Assembly: GCA_024642605.1 (NCBI GenBank)
Contig: JAHEAT010000068.1
Location: forward strand, 1 to 8,533
Source of the DNA: Microbacteriaceae bacterium
GTDB taxonomy: Bacteria; Actinomycetota; Actinomycetes; Actinomycetales; Microbacteriaceae
Direction: 5' to 3'
DNA length: 8,533 nt
Both the position numbers and the translations under genes were made by a program. Below, in pieces: positions 1-7,043 of the stretch (position 1 is its first letter; each line of letters begins with the position of its first letter). The notes under the pieces were generated by a model. It did not search any database and was not told the origin of the DNA. It saw only the letters and a program-made list of their open reading frames with translations.

Positions 1-4
1 CTAA

Positions 5-1126
5 GAGCAGCTGACTCTTGACGTTGAGCGTTTGCAGAAGCAGTGGGAAGACATTCAATCCAAGGTTCAAAAGTCCACGGCTCCGTTGCTTCTTCACTCA
101 GAACCAGACTTGCTAATCAAGATTGTTCGCGATGTGTTCAACGAAGACTTTCAAAAGATGGTTATCTCGGGTGACGACGCCGCAGAGACGATCAATAACT
201 ATTTGGCTGCAGTAGCACCCGACTTGCTTGAGCGCGTAGAAAAGTACGAGGGCGAGAAAGACGTATTCGACGAGTACCGCGTAGGCGAACAAATTGCCAA
301 GGCTCTAGACCGCAAGGTTTATCTGCCTTCTGGTGGATCTTTGGTTATCGACCGTACCGAGGCCATGACCGTTGTCGACGTAAACACAGGCAAATTCGTT
401 GGTTCGGGCGGAAACCTTGAAGAGACCGTTACCAAGAACAACTTGGAAGCCGCCGAAGAGATCGTTCGCCAGTTGCGCCTACGCGACATCGGCGGAATCA
501 TCGTCGTCGACTTCATCGACATGGTTCTCGAATCGAACCGTGACCTCGTGTTGCGACGCCTGATGGAGTGCCTGAGCCGCGACCGCACCAAGCACCAGGT
601 CGCCGAAGTAACTTCGCTAGGTCTAGTTCAGATGACTCGTAAGAAATTAGGTCTCGGTCTTCTCGAAACCTTCAGCGAGGCCTGCGAGGAATGCTCTGGC
701 CGCGGAATCATCGTTCACAACGAACCACACATGCGCGCCAAGGGCGGGGGAGGCGAACAGCCTCAGAAGTCTGAGCGCGTCGACAAGAAAGATAAGCGAA
801 AGGCTGCCAAGCAAGAAGTTGCCAAGGTGGTAACACCTGAGCGTGCCAATGAAATTAACAGCGTGGTTGCAAAGATTGCAGCGTCTACGATTGCGGCACA
901 CGAAGCGGCGGGTGAGGAGTCTTTGATTTCGGCGCTCAAGCCAGCCGAAGGCGACCTGGGTCAATCCAACGCCCAAGAAAAGCAAAATTCGGCTCCAAGC
1001 AACGTGCTTGAAGCCGTTCTTGAAGCACTACCAGAACCAACACCACCGGGACAAAGCCGCCGAAAGTCGCGCCGCGTCACCACTCAAACCATCACCACCG
1101 GTGATGGCTCGCAAAACACTGACTAA
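5..1126 (+). CDS. rne: Ribonuclease E/G, C-terminal part (5' end missing)
   Basis: Endoribonuclease of the RNase E/G family, which cuts single-stranded AU-rich RNA in mRNA decay and rRNA/tRNA maturation. Counting from the TTG at 32, VVDVNTGKF carries D116 and VVDFIDM carries D160, matching the Mg-binding Asp303 and Asp346 of E. coli RNase E. CEECSGRG (C218, C221) is the zinc-link CxxC. RQLRLRDIGG lies between the two Asp motifs. After about residue 230 the chain becomes a Lys/Glu/Ala-rich, probably disordered tail ending in RRKSRRV, the kind of basic end seen in actinobacterial homologues. The N-terminal and S1 parts are outside the window. The TTG at 32 is not the true start, because family-like sequence (EQLTLDVERL) continues upstream to base 5, where an in-frame TAA (2-4) blocks the frame. 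The family call is firm; the state of the 5' end is unclear. Confidence 0.93.
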   Translation, partial: EQLTLDVERLQKQWEDIQSKVQKSTAPLLLHSEPDLLIKIVRDVFNEDFQKMVISGDDAAETINNYLAAVAPDLLERVEKYEGEKDVFDEYRVGEQIAKALDRKVYLPSGGSLVIDRTEAMTVVDVNTGKFVGSGGNLEETVTKNNLEAAEEIVRQLRLRDIGGIIVVDFIDMVLESNRDLVLRRLMECLSRDRTKHQVAEVTSLGLVQMTRKKLGLGLLETFSEACEECSGRGIIVHNEPHMRAKGGGGEQPQKSERVDKKDKRKAAKQEVAKVVTPERANEINSVVAKIAASTIAAHEAAGEESLISALKPAEGDLGQSNAQEKQNSAPSNVLEAVLEALPEPTPPGQSRRKSRRVTTQTITTGDGSQNTD

Positions 1127-1132
1127 ATTGGT

Positions 1133-1161
1133 TTGACCAAGCGGGCATTGCAGGGTAAACT
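1133..1161 (+). promoter_or_regulatory. Promoter for rplU-rpmA
   Basis: A -35 element TTGACC (1133-1138) and a -10 element TAAACT (1156-1161) are separated by exactly 17 bases, close to the housekeeping sigma consensus. Transcription would start near 1167-1169, giving a leader of roughly 57 bases before the rplU GTG. The -35 lies inside a small inverted repeat, TTGGT/ACCAA (1128-1140), just after the rne stop. No terminator is visible between rne and rplU, so read-through from rne is possible. Confidence 0.7.
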
Positions 1162-1172
1162 CGAACCTTGTT

Positions 1173-1194
1173 GCTCGCCTCATCTAGGTTGAGC
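1173..1194 (+). promoter_or_regulatory. rplU 5' leader hairpin
   Basis: GCTCGCCT (1173-1180) pairs with AGGTTGAGC (1186-1194) around a 5-base loop. This gives 8 pairs including one G-U, with one bulged T at 1189. An A-rich run (1195-1200) follows rather than a T run, so it does not look like a terminator. It would lie a few bases from the predicted transcript start, inside the rplU leader. Autogenous control by a ribosomal protein is possible but inferred only from position. Confidence 0.4.
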
Positions 1195-1224
1195 TAAAAA
1201 GTCTTCAGAACAAAGGGTAGATCT

Positions 1225-1533
1225 GTGGTTTACGCAGTAGTCCGCGCAGGCGGCCGCCAAGAGAAGGTGTCAGTCGGCACCATCGTTACGCTCGACCGTA
1301 TCAAGGGCGACGTCAATGGCAAGATTCAGCTTCCAGCCATTCTGCTGGTAGACGGTGACAAGGTCACCACCGATTCCAAGACTTTGGCTAAGGTCCAGGT
1401 AACTGCAGAGATCCTCGGCGATCTTCGTGGCCCAAAGATCGTTATCCAGAAGTACAAGAACAAGACCGGTTACAAGAAGCGCCAGGGTCACCGTCAAGAC
1501 CTGACCCGCGTTCAGGTCACCGAGATCAAGTAA
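1225..1533 (+). CDS. rplU: 50S ribosomal protein L21
   Basis: Large-subunit ribosomal protein that binds 23S rRNA and contacts L20 in the assembled subunit. The 102-residue length is normal for the family. The N-terminus [15 protein letters not shown] and the basic C-terminal segment (residues 76-91, [16 protein letters not shown]) are the family signature. The GTG start is preceded by AAAGGG (1212-1217) with a 7-base gap and gives the expected N-terminus. The next gene, rpmA, starts 14 bases after the stop, so the two ribosomal proteins are co-transcribed, probably from the promoter at 1133-1161. Confidence 0.98.
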   Translation: MVYAVVRAGGRQEKVSVGTIVTLDRIKGDVNGKIQLPAILLVDGDKVTTDSKTLAKVQVTAEILGDLRGPKIVIQKYKNKTGYKKRQGHRQDLTRVQVTEIK

Positions 1534-1547
1534 AGGACTGACCCAAA

Positions 1548-1802
1548 ATGGCATCCAAAAAAGGTGTTAGCTCTACCCGTAACGGTCGCGACTCCAACGC
1601 ACAGCGTCTGGGAGTAAAGCGTTACGCAGGTCAAATCGTTAACGCAGGCGAGATCATTGTTCGCCAGCGCGGAACCCACTTCCACCCCGGAGCAAACGTT
1701 GGCAAGGGCAAGGACGACACTCTGTTCGCTCTAGCTGCCGGCACCGTTGCATTCGGTAGCAAGGGCGGTCGCCGCGTTGTAAACATCGTTGAGGCTGCCT
1801 AA
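1548..1802 (+). CDS. rpmA: 50S ribosomal protein L27
   Basis: Large-subunit protein whose flexible N-terminus reaches the peptidyl-transferase centre. It is 84 residues, full length. The core [18 protein letters not shown] followed by [15 protein letters not shown] is diagnostic. It starts MASKKG, with no cleaved N-terminal extension of the Firmicutes type. Residue 3 is Ser where MAHKKG (His) is usual; Ala2 and Lys4-Lys5 are kept. The ATG has an upstream AAAGGA (about 1532-1537) with a roughly 10-base gap. A hairpin terminator starts about 18 bases after the stop, so this appears to close the rplU-rpmA unit. Confidence 0.98.
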   Translation: MASKKGVSSTRNGRDSNAQRLGVKRYAGQIVNAGEIIVRQRGTHFHPGANVGKGKDDTLFALAAGTVAFGSKGGRRVVNIVEAA

Positions 1803-1819
1803 ACAGCATCTCTTGTGCG

Positions 1820-1853
1820 GGAGGCGAGCCGATGGCTCGCCTTCTGTTGTTTT
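1820..1853 (+). terminator. Rho-independent terminator after rpmA
   Basis: AGGCGAGCC (1822-1830) pairs perfectly with GGCTCGCCT (1834-1842) around a GAT loop. The stem can extend by a G-U and a G-C pair to 1820/1844. TGTTGTTTT (1845-1853) follows, a T-rich but interrupted tail. The imperfect tail may allow partial read-through into obgE, which starts 40 bases later. Confidence 0.75.
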
Positions 1854-1892
1854 CGCCCCAATCGCATCGCTCAATCTAGCTAGGAGAAGTTC

Positions 1893-3428
1893 ATGGTCAC
1901 ATTCGTCGATCAAGTAACTCTCCACGTGCGCGCCGGCGATGGTGGCGACGGCTGCGTTTCGGTGCACCGCGAGAAGTTCAAGCCACTGGGTGGTCCAGAC
2001 GGCGCAGACGGCGGCAAGGGTGGCTCGATTAGCCTCATCTCCGATCCATCCGTGACCACACTTCTAGACTTTCACTATCATCAGCACCGCGCTGCCGGCG
2101 ATGGCGGCGATGGCGCTGGTGACTACCGCAATGGCCACCACGGTGCCGACATGGTGCTGCAGGTTCCGGTTGGAACCGTGGTTAAAGACGCACGTGGCAA
2201 ACTCATTTCAGATCTCGACGAACCGGGCATGGAGTTGGTTATCGCCGAAGGTGGCCAAGGCGGTCTGGGCAATGCTGCGCTTGCTTCATCGAAGCGTAAA
2301 GCGCCAGGCTTCGCACTTCTCGGTGTTCCCGGTTGGCGCGGCGACATCATTCTCGAACTTAAAACCGTTGCCGATGTAGCACTCGTGGGTTACCCGAGCG
2401 CCGGCAAGTCGAGCCTGATTGCCGCAATGTCGGCTGCTCGCCCAAAGATTGCCGATTACCCATTCACTACCTTGCACCCAAACCTCGGTGTGGTTGAGGC
2501 TGGCGACGTTCGCTACACCATTGCCGACGTACCAGGACTAATCGAGGGTGCATCCGAGGGCAAGGGTCTCGGTCTGGAATTTCTGCGTCACGTTGAGCGC
2601 TGCTCGGCACTACTTCACGTGGTTGACTGTGCCACCCTCGAGCCGAACCGCGACCCCATTAGTGACCTAGACAAAATCTTGAGAGAGCTCGCCGCTTACG
2701 AAGTTCCTGAGGGCCAGCTTCCTTTGCTGGAGCGACCTCAGCTCATCGCCCTAAACAAGGTAGATGTTCCTGACGGAAAAGAGCTCGCAGAGTTTGTGCG
2801 AGCCGACCTAGAGGGCCGCGGTTACCGAGTGTTCGAGATTTCTGCTGTTGCACACACTGGTTTGCGCGAACTTAACTTTGCGCTAGCCGAATTGGTTCGA
2901 GCAGCTCGCGACGCCAAGGCCGCAGAACCCGCAAAGCCTCGCATCACTCTTATGCAGAAGCGCCGCGACGAGGGAACCTTCGAAATCACTAAAGAGATGC
3001 ACGGCGACGAAGAAGTCTTTCGCATCATCGGTGCAAAACCCGAACGCTGGGTCGCGCAAACGATGTTCGGCAACGAAGAAGCCGTTGGCTACCTCGCCGA
3101 CCGCCTCGCCAAACTTGGTATCGAAGACGAACTTTTCAAGAAGGGCGCCGTTGCTGGCTCGACCGTAGTAATCGGACCTGGCGCTGGAGTTATCTTCGAC
3201 TGGGAGCCAACTATTACGAGTGCCGGCGAACTTATCGCCGGACCACGCGGTACAGATGCTCGTTTCGATTTGAACGAACGACGCACCACCAATCAACGAC
3301 GCGAAGAGTACAAAGCTCGCATGGATGCCAAGGCTGCCGCCCGTGCCGAACTTGACCGAGAAGGTAAGTCGGGAATATGGAATGCATCCGACAAACTTGA
3401 TGAAGACGAGTCATCCGTAGAGGAATAG
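1893..3428 (+). CDS. obgE: GTPase Obg (CgtA), ribosome assembly and stress GTPase
   Basis: Essential GTPase that binds the 50S subunit late in assembly and links growth to GTP/ppGpp level. The 511 residues divide into the glycine-rich Obg fold (about 1-158; GDGGDGC, GGKGG and GDGGDG repeats), the G domain (about 160-340) and a C-terminal OCT domain (about 350-435). The G domain has G1 GYPSAGKSS 166-174, switch region [12 protein letters not shown] from 189, G3 DVPGLIEGA 212-220, G4 NKVD 288-291 and G5 SA 317-318. A charged tail after about 455 ([14 protein letters not shown], then an acidic end) is typical of the longer actinobacterial Obg proteins. The ATG has a strong AGGAG (1882-1886) six bases upstream. 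It probably starts the long run to tRNA-Ala; no convincing promoter was found between the rpmA terminator and this gene. proB begins four bases after the stop. Confidence 0.98.
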   Translation: MVTFVDQVTLHVRAGDGGDGCVSVHREKFKPLGGPDGADGGKGGSISLISDPSVTTLLDFHYHQHRAAGDGGDGAGDYRNGHHGADMVLQVPVGTVVKDARGKLISDLDEPGMELVIAEGGQGGLGNAALASSKRKAPGFALLGVPGWRGDIILELKTVADVALVGYPSAGKSSLIAAMSAARPKIADYPFTTLHPNLGVVEAGDVRYTIADVPGLIEGASEGKGLGLEFLRHVERCSALLHVVDCATLEPNRDPISDLDKILRELAAYEVPEGQLPLLERPQLIALNKVDVPDGKELAEFVRADLEGRGYRVFEISAVAHTGLRELNFALAELVRAARDAKAAEPAKPRITLMQKRRDEGTFEITKEMHGDEEVFRIIGAKPERWVAQTMFGNEEAVGYLADRLAKLGIEDELFKKGAVAGSTVVIGPGAGVIFDWEPTITSAGELIAGPRGTDARFDLNERRTTNQRREEYKARMDAKAAARAELDREGKSGIWNASDKLDEDESSVEE

Positions 3429-3432
3429 AGAA

Positions 3433-4209
3433 GTGCTAACCAATCGAAGTGAACTGCGCACCGCCAAACGTGTGGTGGTAAAAGTCGGTTCGTCATCTAT
3501 CAGTGGTGAAAACGCTGGCCAGCTCGGTGCTCTCGTTGCGGCTCTCGCTCAGGTTCATCAGCGCGGCACCCAAGTGATTCTCGTTTCATCTGGGGCAATC
3601 GCCACCGGTTTGCCGCTTCTCGGCATGACATCTAGACCCGAAGACCTTGCTACGTCTCAGGCGCTAGCTGCAGTTGGCCAAAGCCGCCTCATCGCGCGCT
3701 ATCAGCAGGTCTTGGAGCAGTTTGGAATTATTGCCGGGCAGGTTCTGCTCACGGCCGACGACCTAGCCGGCAGCGAGACAAGCGCTAACGCAAAAAGTGC
3801 AATGGAGCGGTTGCTCGAACTCAGAGTGTTGCCTATCGTCAATGAAAACGACACCGTAGCTACTGCCGAAATTCGTTTTGGCGATAACGACCAGTTGGCA
3901 GCACAAGTAGCTGCTTTGGTTCACGCCGATGCATTGGTTCTTCTGAGCGATGTAGACGCCCTGTACACCGCACCTCCAGGGCTTCCTGAGGCAGTTCGGG
4001 TTTCCACTGTTGCGTTTAGCGATGCACTCGAATCGATTCAAATTGGTCCAAGTGCTTCAAACGTAGGCACCGGTGGAGCGGCTACCAAGGTGGCAGCAGC
4101 TAAATTCGCCAATGCAGCCGGCATTCCCGTGTTGCTCACTGCAACGCCTAACGTTGCAGCCGCACTCGATGGTGCCGACATCGGTACCTGGTTTGAAGCT
4201 AAGTCATAG
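3433..4209 (+). CDS. proB: Glutamate 5-kinase, short form without PUA domain
   Basis: Phosphorylates glutamate with ATP to glutamyl 5-phosphate, the first and usually proline-inhibited step of proline synthesis in the cytoplasm. The amino-acid kinase fold is complete: VVVKVGSS with K17, SSGAIATG 52-59, NENDTV 137-142, FGDNDQLAA 149-157, LLSDVDALY 170-178 and VGTGGAATK 211-219. At 258 residues it stops where many ProB proteins (about 370 residues) continue into a C-terminal PUA domain. The gene ends cleanly just before proA, so this looks like a natural short form. The GTG start lies four bases after obgE, and its ribosome site GAGGAA (3420-3425) sits within the obgE end, suggesting translational coupling. 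Confidence 0.96.
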   Translation: MLTNRSELRTAKRVVVKVGSSSISGENAGQLGALVAALAQVHQRGTQVILVSSGAIATGLPLLGMTSRPEDLATSQALAAVGQSRLIARYQQVLEQFGIIAGQVLLTADDLAGSETSANAKSAMERLLELRVLPIVNENDTVATAEIRFGDNDQLAAQVAALVHADALVLLSDVDALYTAPPGLPEAVRVSTVAFSDALESIQIGPSASNVGTGGAATKVAAAKFANAAGIPVLLTATPNVAAALDGADIGTWFEAKS

Positions 4210-4212
4210 GAG
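4208..4212 (+). promoter_or_regulatory. Ribosome binding site fixing the proA start
   Basis: AGGAG overlaps the proB stop codon (TAG 4207-4209) and sits seven bases before the GTG at 4220. It supports that GTG over any earlier in-frame start, which would add residues unlike ProA and overlap proB heavily. Confidence 0.8.
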
Positions 4213-4219
4213 CCAGATC

Positions 4220-5464
4220 GTGACCGCTACCGAAAGAATCCAGCTCGCCAAGAAGGCATCATCTGCCCTTGCCCAGGCCAACAGCAACACCAAGAACGCC
4301 GCCTTGGTTGCGATTGCCAAAATTCTGCCCGAACAGGCCGATCAGATCATCGCCGCCAACAATCTCGATATCGAACGGGCAGTTGTCGACGGACTCTCAC
4401 TTGGTTTGCAAGACCGATTGACTCTCAACGAACAGCGCATCAACTCACTGGCCGAGGCAGTGCTCCAGGTTGTTTCACTTCCAGACCCGGTTGGCGACGT
4501 TCAACGAGGCATGACACTCGCGAACGGGCTAGCACTCACCCAGGTCGCCGTTCCATTCGGTGTCGTAGGTGCAATCTACGAAGCGCGCCCGAACGTAACC
4601 ATCGACATCGCTGCCCTGGCTATCAAGGCCGGCAATGCCGTCGTGCTGCGAGGAGGTTCGGCTGCCGAGAACACCAACCTTGTGCTGGTATCACTGCTTC
4701 AAAAGGCACTAGCTTCGGTTGGGTTGCCTGCCGATGCCGTGCAAACAGTTGACGACTTCGGTCGTCAGGGTGCCGTCGAAATGATGCAGGCCCGTGGGCT
4801 CATTGATGTGCTGATCCCGCGAGGAAGTGCATCGCTGATCAAAGCCGTGGTCGAAGAATCTAAGGTTCCAGTTATCGAAACTGGTGATGGCGTTGTGCAC
4901 ATCTTCATCGATGAAACCGCTCGCTTCGACTGGGCTGTCGAAATCGTTCACAACTCAAAGGTTCAGCGTCCATCGGTGTGCAACGCACTCGAGACCTTAC
5001 TTATTCACGAAGCCGCTCTCGAGCGCATTGCTCCTGCAGTTTTCGACCGCCTGGCTGCGTCTGGCGTGACGATTCACGGAGACGAGCGCATCCTAGGAAT
5101 GTTTGACGGTGCAGTTGCAGCAACCGAAGACGACTGGAAGGCGGAGTATTACTCGCTTGACCTAGCCGTCAAGGTTGTCGCTTCACTAGACGAGGCTCTA
5201 GAGCACATCGCCAAGTACTCGACTCACCACACCGAATCGATCATCACTCAGGATGTCGCCAACTCTGAGCGCTTCCTTCGCGAGGTCGATTCGGCTGTAG
5301 TGATGGTTAACGCCGCCACTCGCTTCACCGATGGCGCGGAGTTCGGTTTTGGTGCCGAAGTTGGCATCTCAACCCAAAAGCTGCACGCTAGAGGGCCGAT
5401 GGGTCTTGCAGAGCTAACCAGCACCAAATGGATCGTTCGCGGCGAGGGACAAACCCGCGTCTAG
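4220..5464 (+). CDS. proA: Glutamate-5-semialdehyde dehydrogenase (gamma-glutamyl phosphate reductase)
   Basis: NADPH-dependent reduction of glutamyl 5-phosphate to glutamate 5-semialdehyde, which cyclises to the proline precursor pyrroline-5-carboxylate; acts directly after ProB. The 414 residues from the GTG are the normal family length. Visible marks are VPFGVVGAIYEARPNVT (111-127), VVLRGGSAAENTN in the cofactor domain (141-153), catalytic Cys254 in QRPSVCNALETLL, and the signature VNAATRFTDGAEFGFGAEVGIS segment (363-384). The glycine loop reads ETGDGVVHIF (220-229), where many homologues have Cys before the His. An open frame extends upstream to 4073 inside proB, but the 49 extra residues are a shadow of proB. 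The ribosome site overlaps the proB stop, so the pair is tightly coupled. Confidence 0.97.
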   Translation: MTATERIQLAKKASSALAQANSNTKNAALVAIAKILPEQADQIIAANNLDIERAVVDGLSLGLQDRLTLNEQRINSLAEAVLQVVSLPDPVGDVQRGMTLANGLALTQVAVPFGVVGAIYEARPNVTIDIAALAIKAGNAVVLRGGSAAENTNLVLVSLLQKALASVGLPADAVQTVDDFGRQGAVEMMQARGLIDVLIPRGSASLIKAVVEESKVPVIETGDGVVHIFIDETARFDWAVEIVHNSKVQRPSVCNALETLLIHEAALERIAPAVFDRLAASGVTIHGDERILGMFDGAVAATEDDWKAEYYSLDLAVKVVASLDEALEHIAKYSTHHTESIITQDVANSERFLREVDSAVVMVNAATRFTDGAEFGFGAEVGISTQKLHARGPMGLAELTSTKWIVRGEGQTRV

Positions 5465-5494
5465 GCTATTCTTGACTAGTTGTTAGGAGAACAC

Positions 5495-5677
5495 ATGTCT
5501 GTTTTGACCACCATCGTTGCCGAAGGCACTGAGCACGCTGTTTCGCTCATCGACACCCTTCCATTTTTTCTAGGTGCATTGGGCATCTTCACCGTTCTCG
5601 CACTCGTCACCTGGTCTTACCGTGACGTTGCAAACCGTCACGACCACAAGTCCGGCGGCTCCGAGGGTCACCACTAA
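5495..5677 (+). CDS. Small single-pass membrane protein, unknown function
   Basis: A 60-residue protein with a hydrophilic N-terminus (to about 22), one hydrophobic helix (about 23-41, LPFFLGALGIFTVLALVTW) and a basic, His-rich tail with the segment WSYRDVANRH and ending GSEGHH. The ATG has AGGAGA (5485-5490) just upstream; an in-frame TTG at 5480 would precede that site and is unlikely. It starts 30 bases after proA and ends 21 bases before nadD. From memory, small proteins with a similar helix plus WSYRDVANRH-like tail occur at this place in related actinobacteria; this is not verified here. The strong ribosome site and packed location argue for a real gene. A TAGGCT that resembles a -10 lies at 5463-5468, over the proA stop, with no clear -35. 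No function can be assigned. Confidence 0.85.
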   Translation: MSVLTTIVAEGTEHAVSLIDTLPFFLGALGIFTVLALVTWSYRDVANRHDHKSGGSEGHH

Positions 5678-5678
5678 A

Positions 5679-5690
5679 CCGCAGCTGCGG
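5679..5690. repeat. 12-base perfect palindrome before nadD
   Basis: CCGCAGCTGCGG begins two bases after the stop of the small membrane gene and ends eight bases before the nadD ATG, followed by pyrimidine-rich CTCTTCTT. As RNA it could form a 4-pair stem with a 4-base loop, which is weak for a terminator. It occupies the place where a ribosome site for nadD would be expected. It could be chance, or it may affect translation. Confidence 0.35.
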
Positions 5691-5698
5691 CTCTTCTT

Positions 5699-6292
5699 AT
5701 GACCAAGGTTCGTCTAGGTGTAATGGGTGGAACCTTCGACCCTATTCACCACGGACACTTGGTGGCGGCTAGCGAGGCAGCCGCGGCTTTCTCTCTAGAC
5801 GAAGTAGTTTTTGTTCCTACCGGTGAGCCTTGGCAAAAAGACGGGGTGACCGCCGCCGAAGATCGCTACCTCATGTCGGTAATTGCCACAGCATCGAACC
5901 CGCGATTCAAAGTAAGCCGAGTAGACATCGACCGCAAAGGTCCAACTTTCACCATCGACACCCTCCGCGACTTGCGGGCGCTGTATCCGGACGCAGATAT
6001 TTTCTTCATCACAGGTGCTGACGCAATTGCCCAGATTCTCTCGTGGCGAGACGTTGACCAAATTTGGGGTCTCGCCCAGTTCGTCGCGGTATCCCGACCG
6101 GGTCACAACCTCGAACTTCCTCCGCACCCCGCTGGTGCGATTGCCACGCTAGAGATTCCAGCCCTGGCAATCTCGAGTACCGACATCCGGGCCAGGGTCG
6201 AGCAGTCAAAACCGGTCTGGTACCTCGTTCCAGATGGCGTCGTGCAATACATCGGAAAGCATCGGCTTTACCGCGGGGTGAAGATTGTCTGA
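5699..6292 (+). CDS. nadD: Nicotinate-nucleotide adenylyltransferase
   Basis: Joins nicotinate mononucleotide and ATP to form deamido-NAD, the step before NAD synthetase; cytoplasmic and normally essential. The 197 residues show the nucleotidyltransferase hallmark [11 protein letters not shown] (10-20), the PTGEPWQK loop (40-47), TGADA (106-110) with W116 nearby, SRPG (132-135) and ISSTDIRAR (158-166). The end [15 protein letters not shown] is also typical. The ATG gives the standard N-terminus just before the first motif. There is no recognisable Shine-Dalgarno sequence; the upstream bases are a GC palindrome and a pyrimidine run. The next gene overlaps its last eight bases. Association of nadD with rsfS is widespread in bacteria. 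Confidence 0.97.
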   Translation: MTKVRLGVMGGTFDPIHHGHLVAASEAAAAFSLDEVVFVPTGEPWQKDGVTAAEDRYLMSVIATASNPRFKVSRVDIDRKGPTFTIDTLRDLRALYPDADIFFITGADAIAQILSWRDVDQIWGLAQFVAVSRPGHNLELPPHPAGAIATLEIPALAISSTDIRARVEQSKPVWYLVPDGVVQYIGKHRLYRGVKIV

Positions 6293-7037
6293 GCCTGTTC
6301 CGTACCCCTCGAGTTCGGCCGCGTATCCGGTAGTCAAGCCGGTCGCCGAAGCCGTCGTGAAGCCAGTTGCCTTACCTATCGAAGAAGTGTCTGAATCTAC
6401 TGCAGTACCTGTAGTGCAGTTACCGGCACCTGTAGCGCCCGTCGAGACGCCTCCCGAAGTTGAACCAGTTGCAGTCACGATTTCTGAGACCACCGCACCC
6501 TCTGATAGCAAGCCTGCTTTCTTCGATCTGAAACCGGTGGTCAAGGATGTCTCGTCGCAAGAGCCGCAGCACTTTGTCTCGGCTGAGCAGTTAGAGCAAG
6601 CCGAGCCAGAAGCTCAAGAGGCAATCTCTCCGTTTGAGATTTCTCCGACCCTGACTCTTGAGCCTCAGACCAATTCGATTGTTATTGCCGAAATTCCAGA
6701 CCCCATCAGAATGAGCGACATCGTCACCGATGCAGGTTTGATTCTGCGCACCGGCTCAATCGAGATCGTTCCCGTGACAACAGGGCAGATCGAGGTAATC
6801 CCTGAATCTCCAGAGTCAGACGTAGCCGATTCGATAGATAGCGCAGCCTCATTCGTACCTTCAGTGGCTCCACTTCGAGCATCTGGGGTGATGAATTCGA
6901 AAGCGCAGGTTGGAGCGCTTCCAACCAGGCGTCGTCGCGTTATGGATATCACGGTAACTTCGGTGACTTTGGGAATCGTGATTCTTGCACTCACGGCCGT
7001 CGGGGTAATCAGCTACATGCTTGGCGTCTTAAGATAG
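6285..7037 (+). CDS. Unknown protein with Pro/Val-rich acidic region and one C-terminal membrane helix
   Basis: A 250-residue protein that I do not recognise. Residues 1-130 are low-complexity, rich in Pro, Val, Glu and Ala, with KPV repeats (VVKPV at about 16-20 and 24-28; LKPVV at 82-86), and probably disordered. Residues about 130-175 are more ordered-looking ([14 protein letters not shown], then [17 protein letters not shown]). A basic RRRR (215-218) precedes a single hydrophobic helix (about 221-247) that ends the protein. By the positive-inside rule the long N-terminal part would be cytoplasmic, giving a tail-anchored-like layout without signal peptide. The TTG start overlaps the nadD end by eight bases. 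An in-frame TGA at 6279-6281 leaves no earlier start, and GGGGTG (6275-6280) may serve as ribosome site. rsfS follows six bases after the stop. Proteins of variable sequence with a C-terminal helix often sit here in Microbacteriaceae (recalled, not checked). Confidence 0.8.
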   Translation: MSEPVPYPSSSAAYPVVKPVAEAVVKPVALPIEEVSESTAVPVVQLPAPVAPVETPPEVEPVAVTISETTAPSDSKPAFFDLKPVVKDVSSQEPQHFVSAEQLEQAEPEAQEAISPFEISPTLTLEPQTNSIVIAEIPDPIRMSDIVTDAGLILRTGSIEIVPVTTGQIEVIPESPESDVADSIDSAASFVPSVAPLRASGVMNSKAQVGALPTRRRRVMDITVTSVTLGIVILALTAVGVISYMLGVLR

Positions 7038-7043
7038 TAAGTA

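Noticed and set aside
1847..1877. Possible obgE promoter (TTGTTT ... CAATCT)
   Set aside because: Spacing is 19 bases, the -10 match is poor, and the -35 overlaps the terminator T tail.
2883..3296. 137-codon minus-strand frame antisense to obgE
   Set aside because: It lies entirely within the conserved Obg coding sequence and its protein shows no family features.
4073..4219. Upstream extension of proA inside proB
   Set aside because: The 49 added residues do not resemble ProA and mirror proB in another frame; a clear AGGAG precedes the GTG at 4220.
6331..6372. Short degenerate direct repeat encoding VVKPV twice
   Set aside because: It reflects protein-level low complexity rather than a DNA repeat element; noted in the gene entry instead.
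6206..6544. Minus-strand frame opposite the nadD end and the unknown gene
   Set aside because: Its Gly/Thr/Ser-rich product is the mirror of the low-complexity Pro/Val coding repeats on the plus strand, with no ribosome site.
6665..6994. Minus-strand frame opposite the 3' half of the unknown gene
   Set aside because: The plus-strand frame has a sensible membrane helix, packed spacing and direction; this frame has nothing recognisable.
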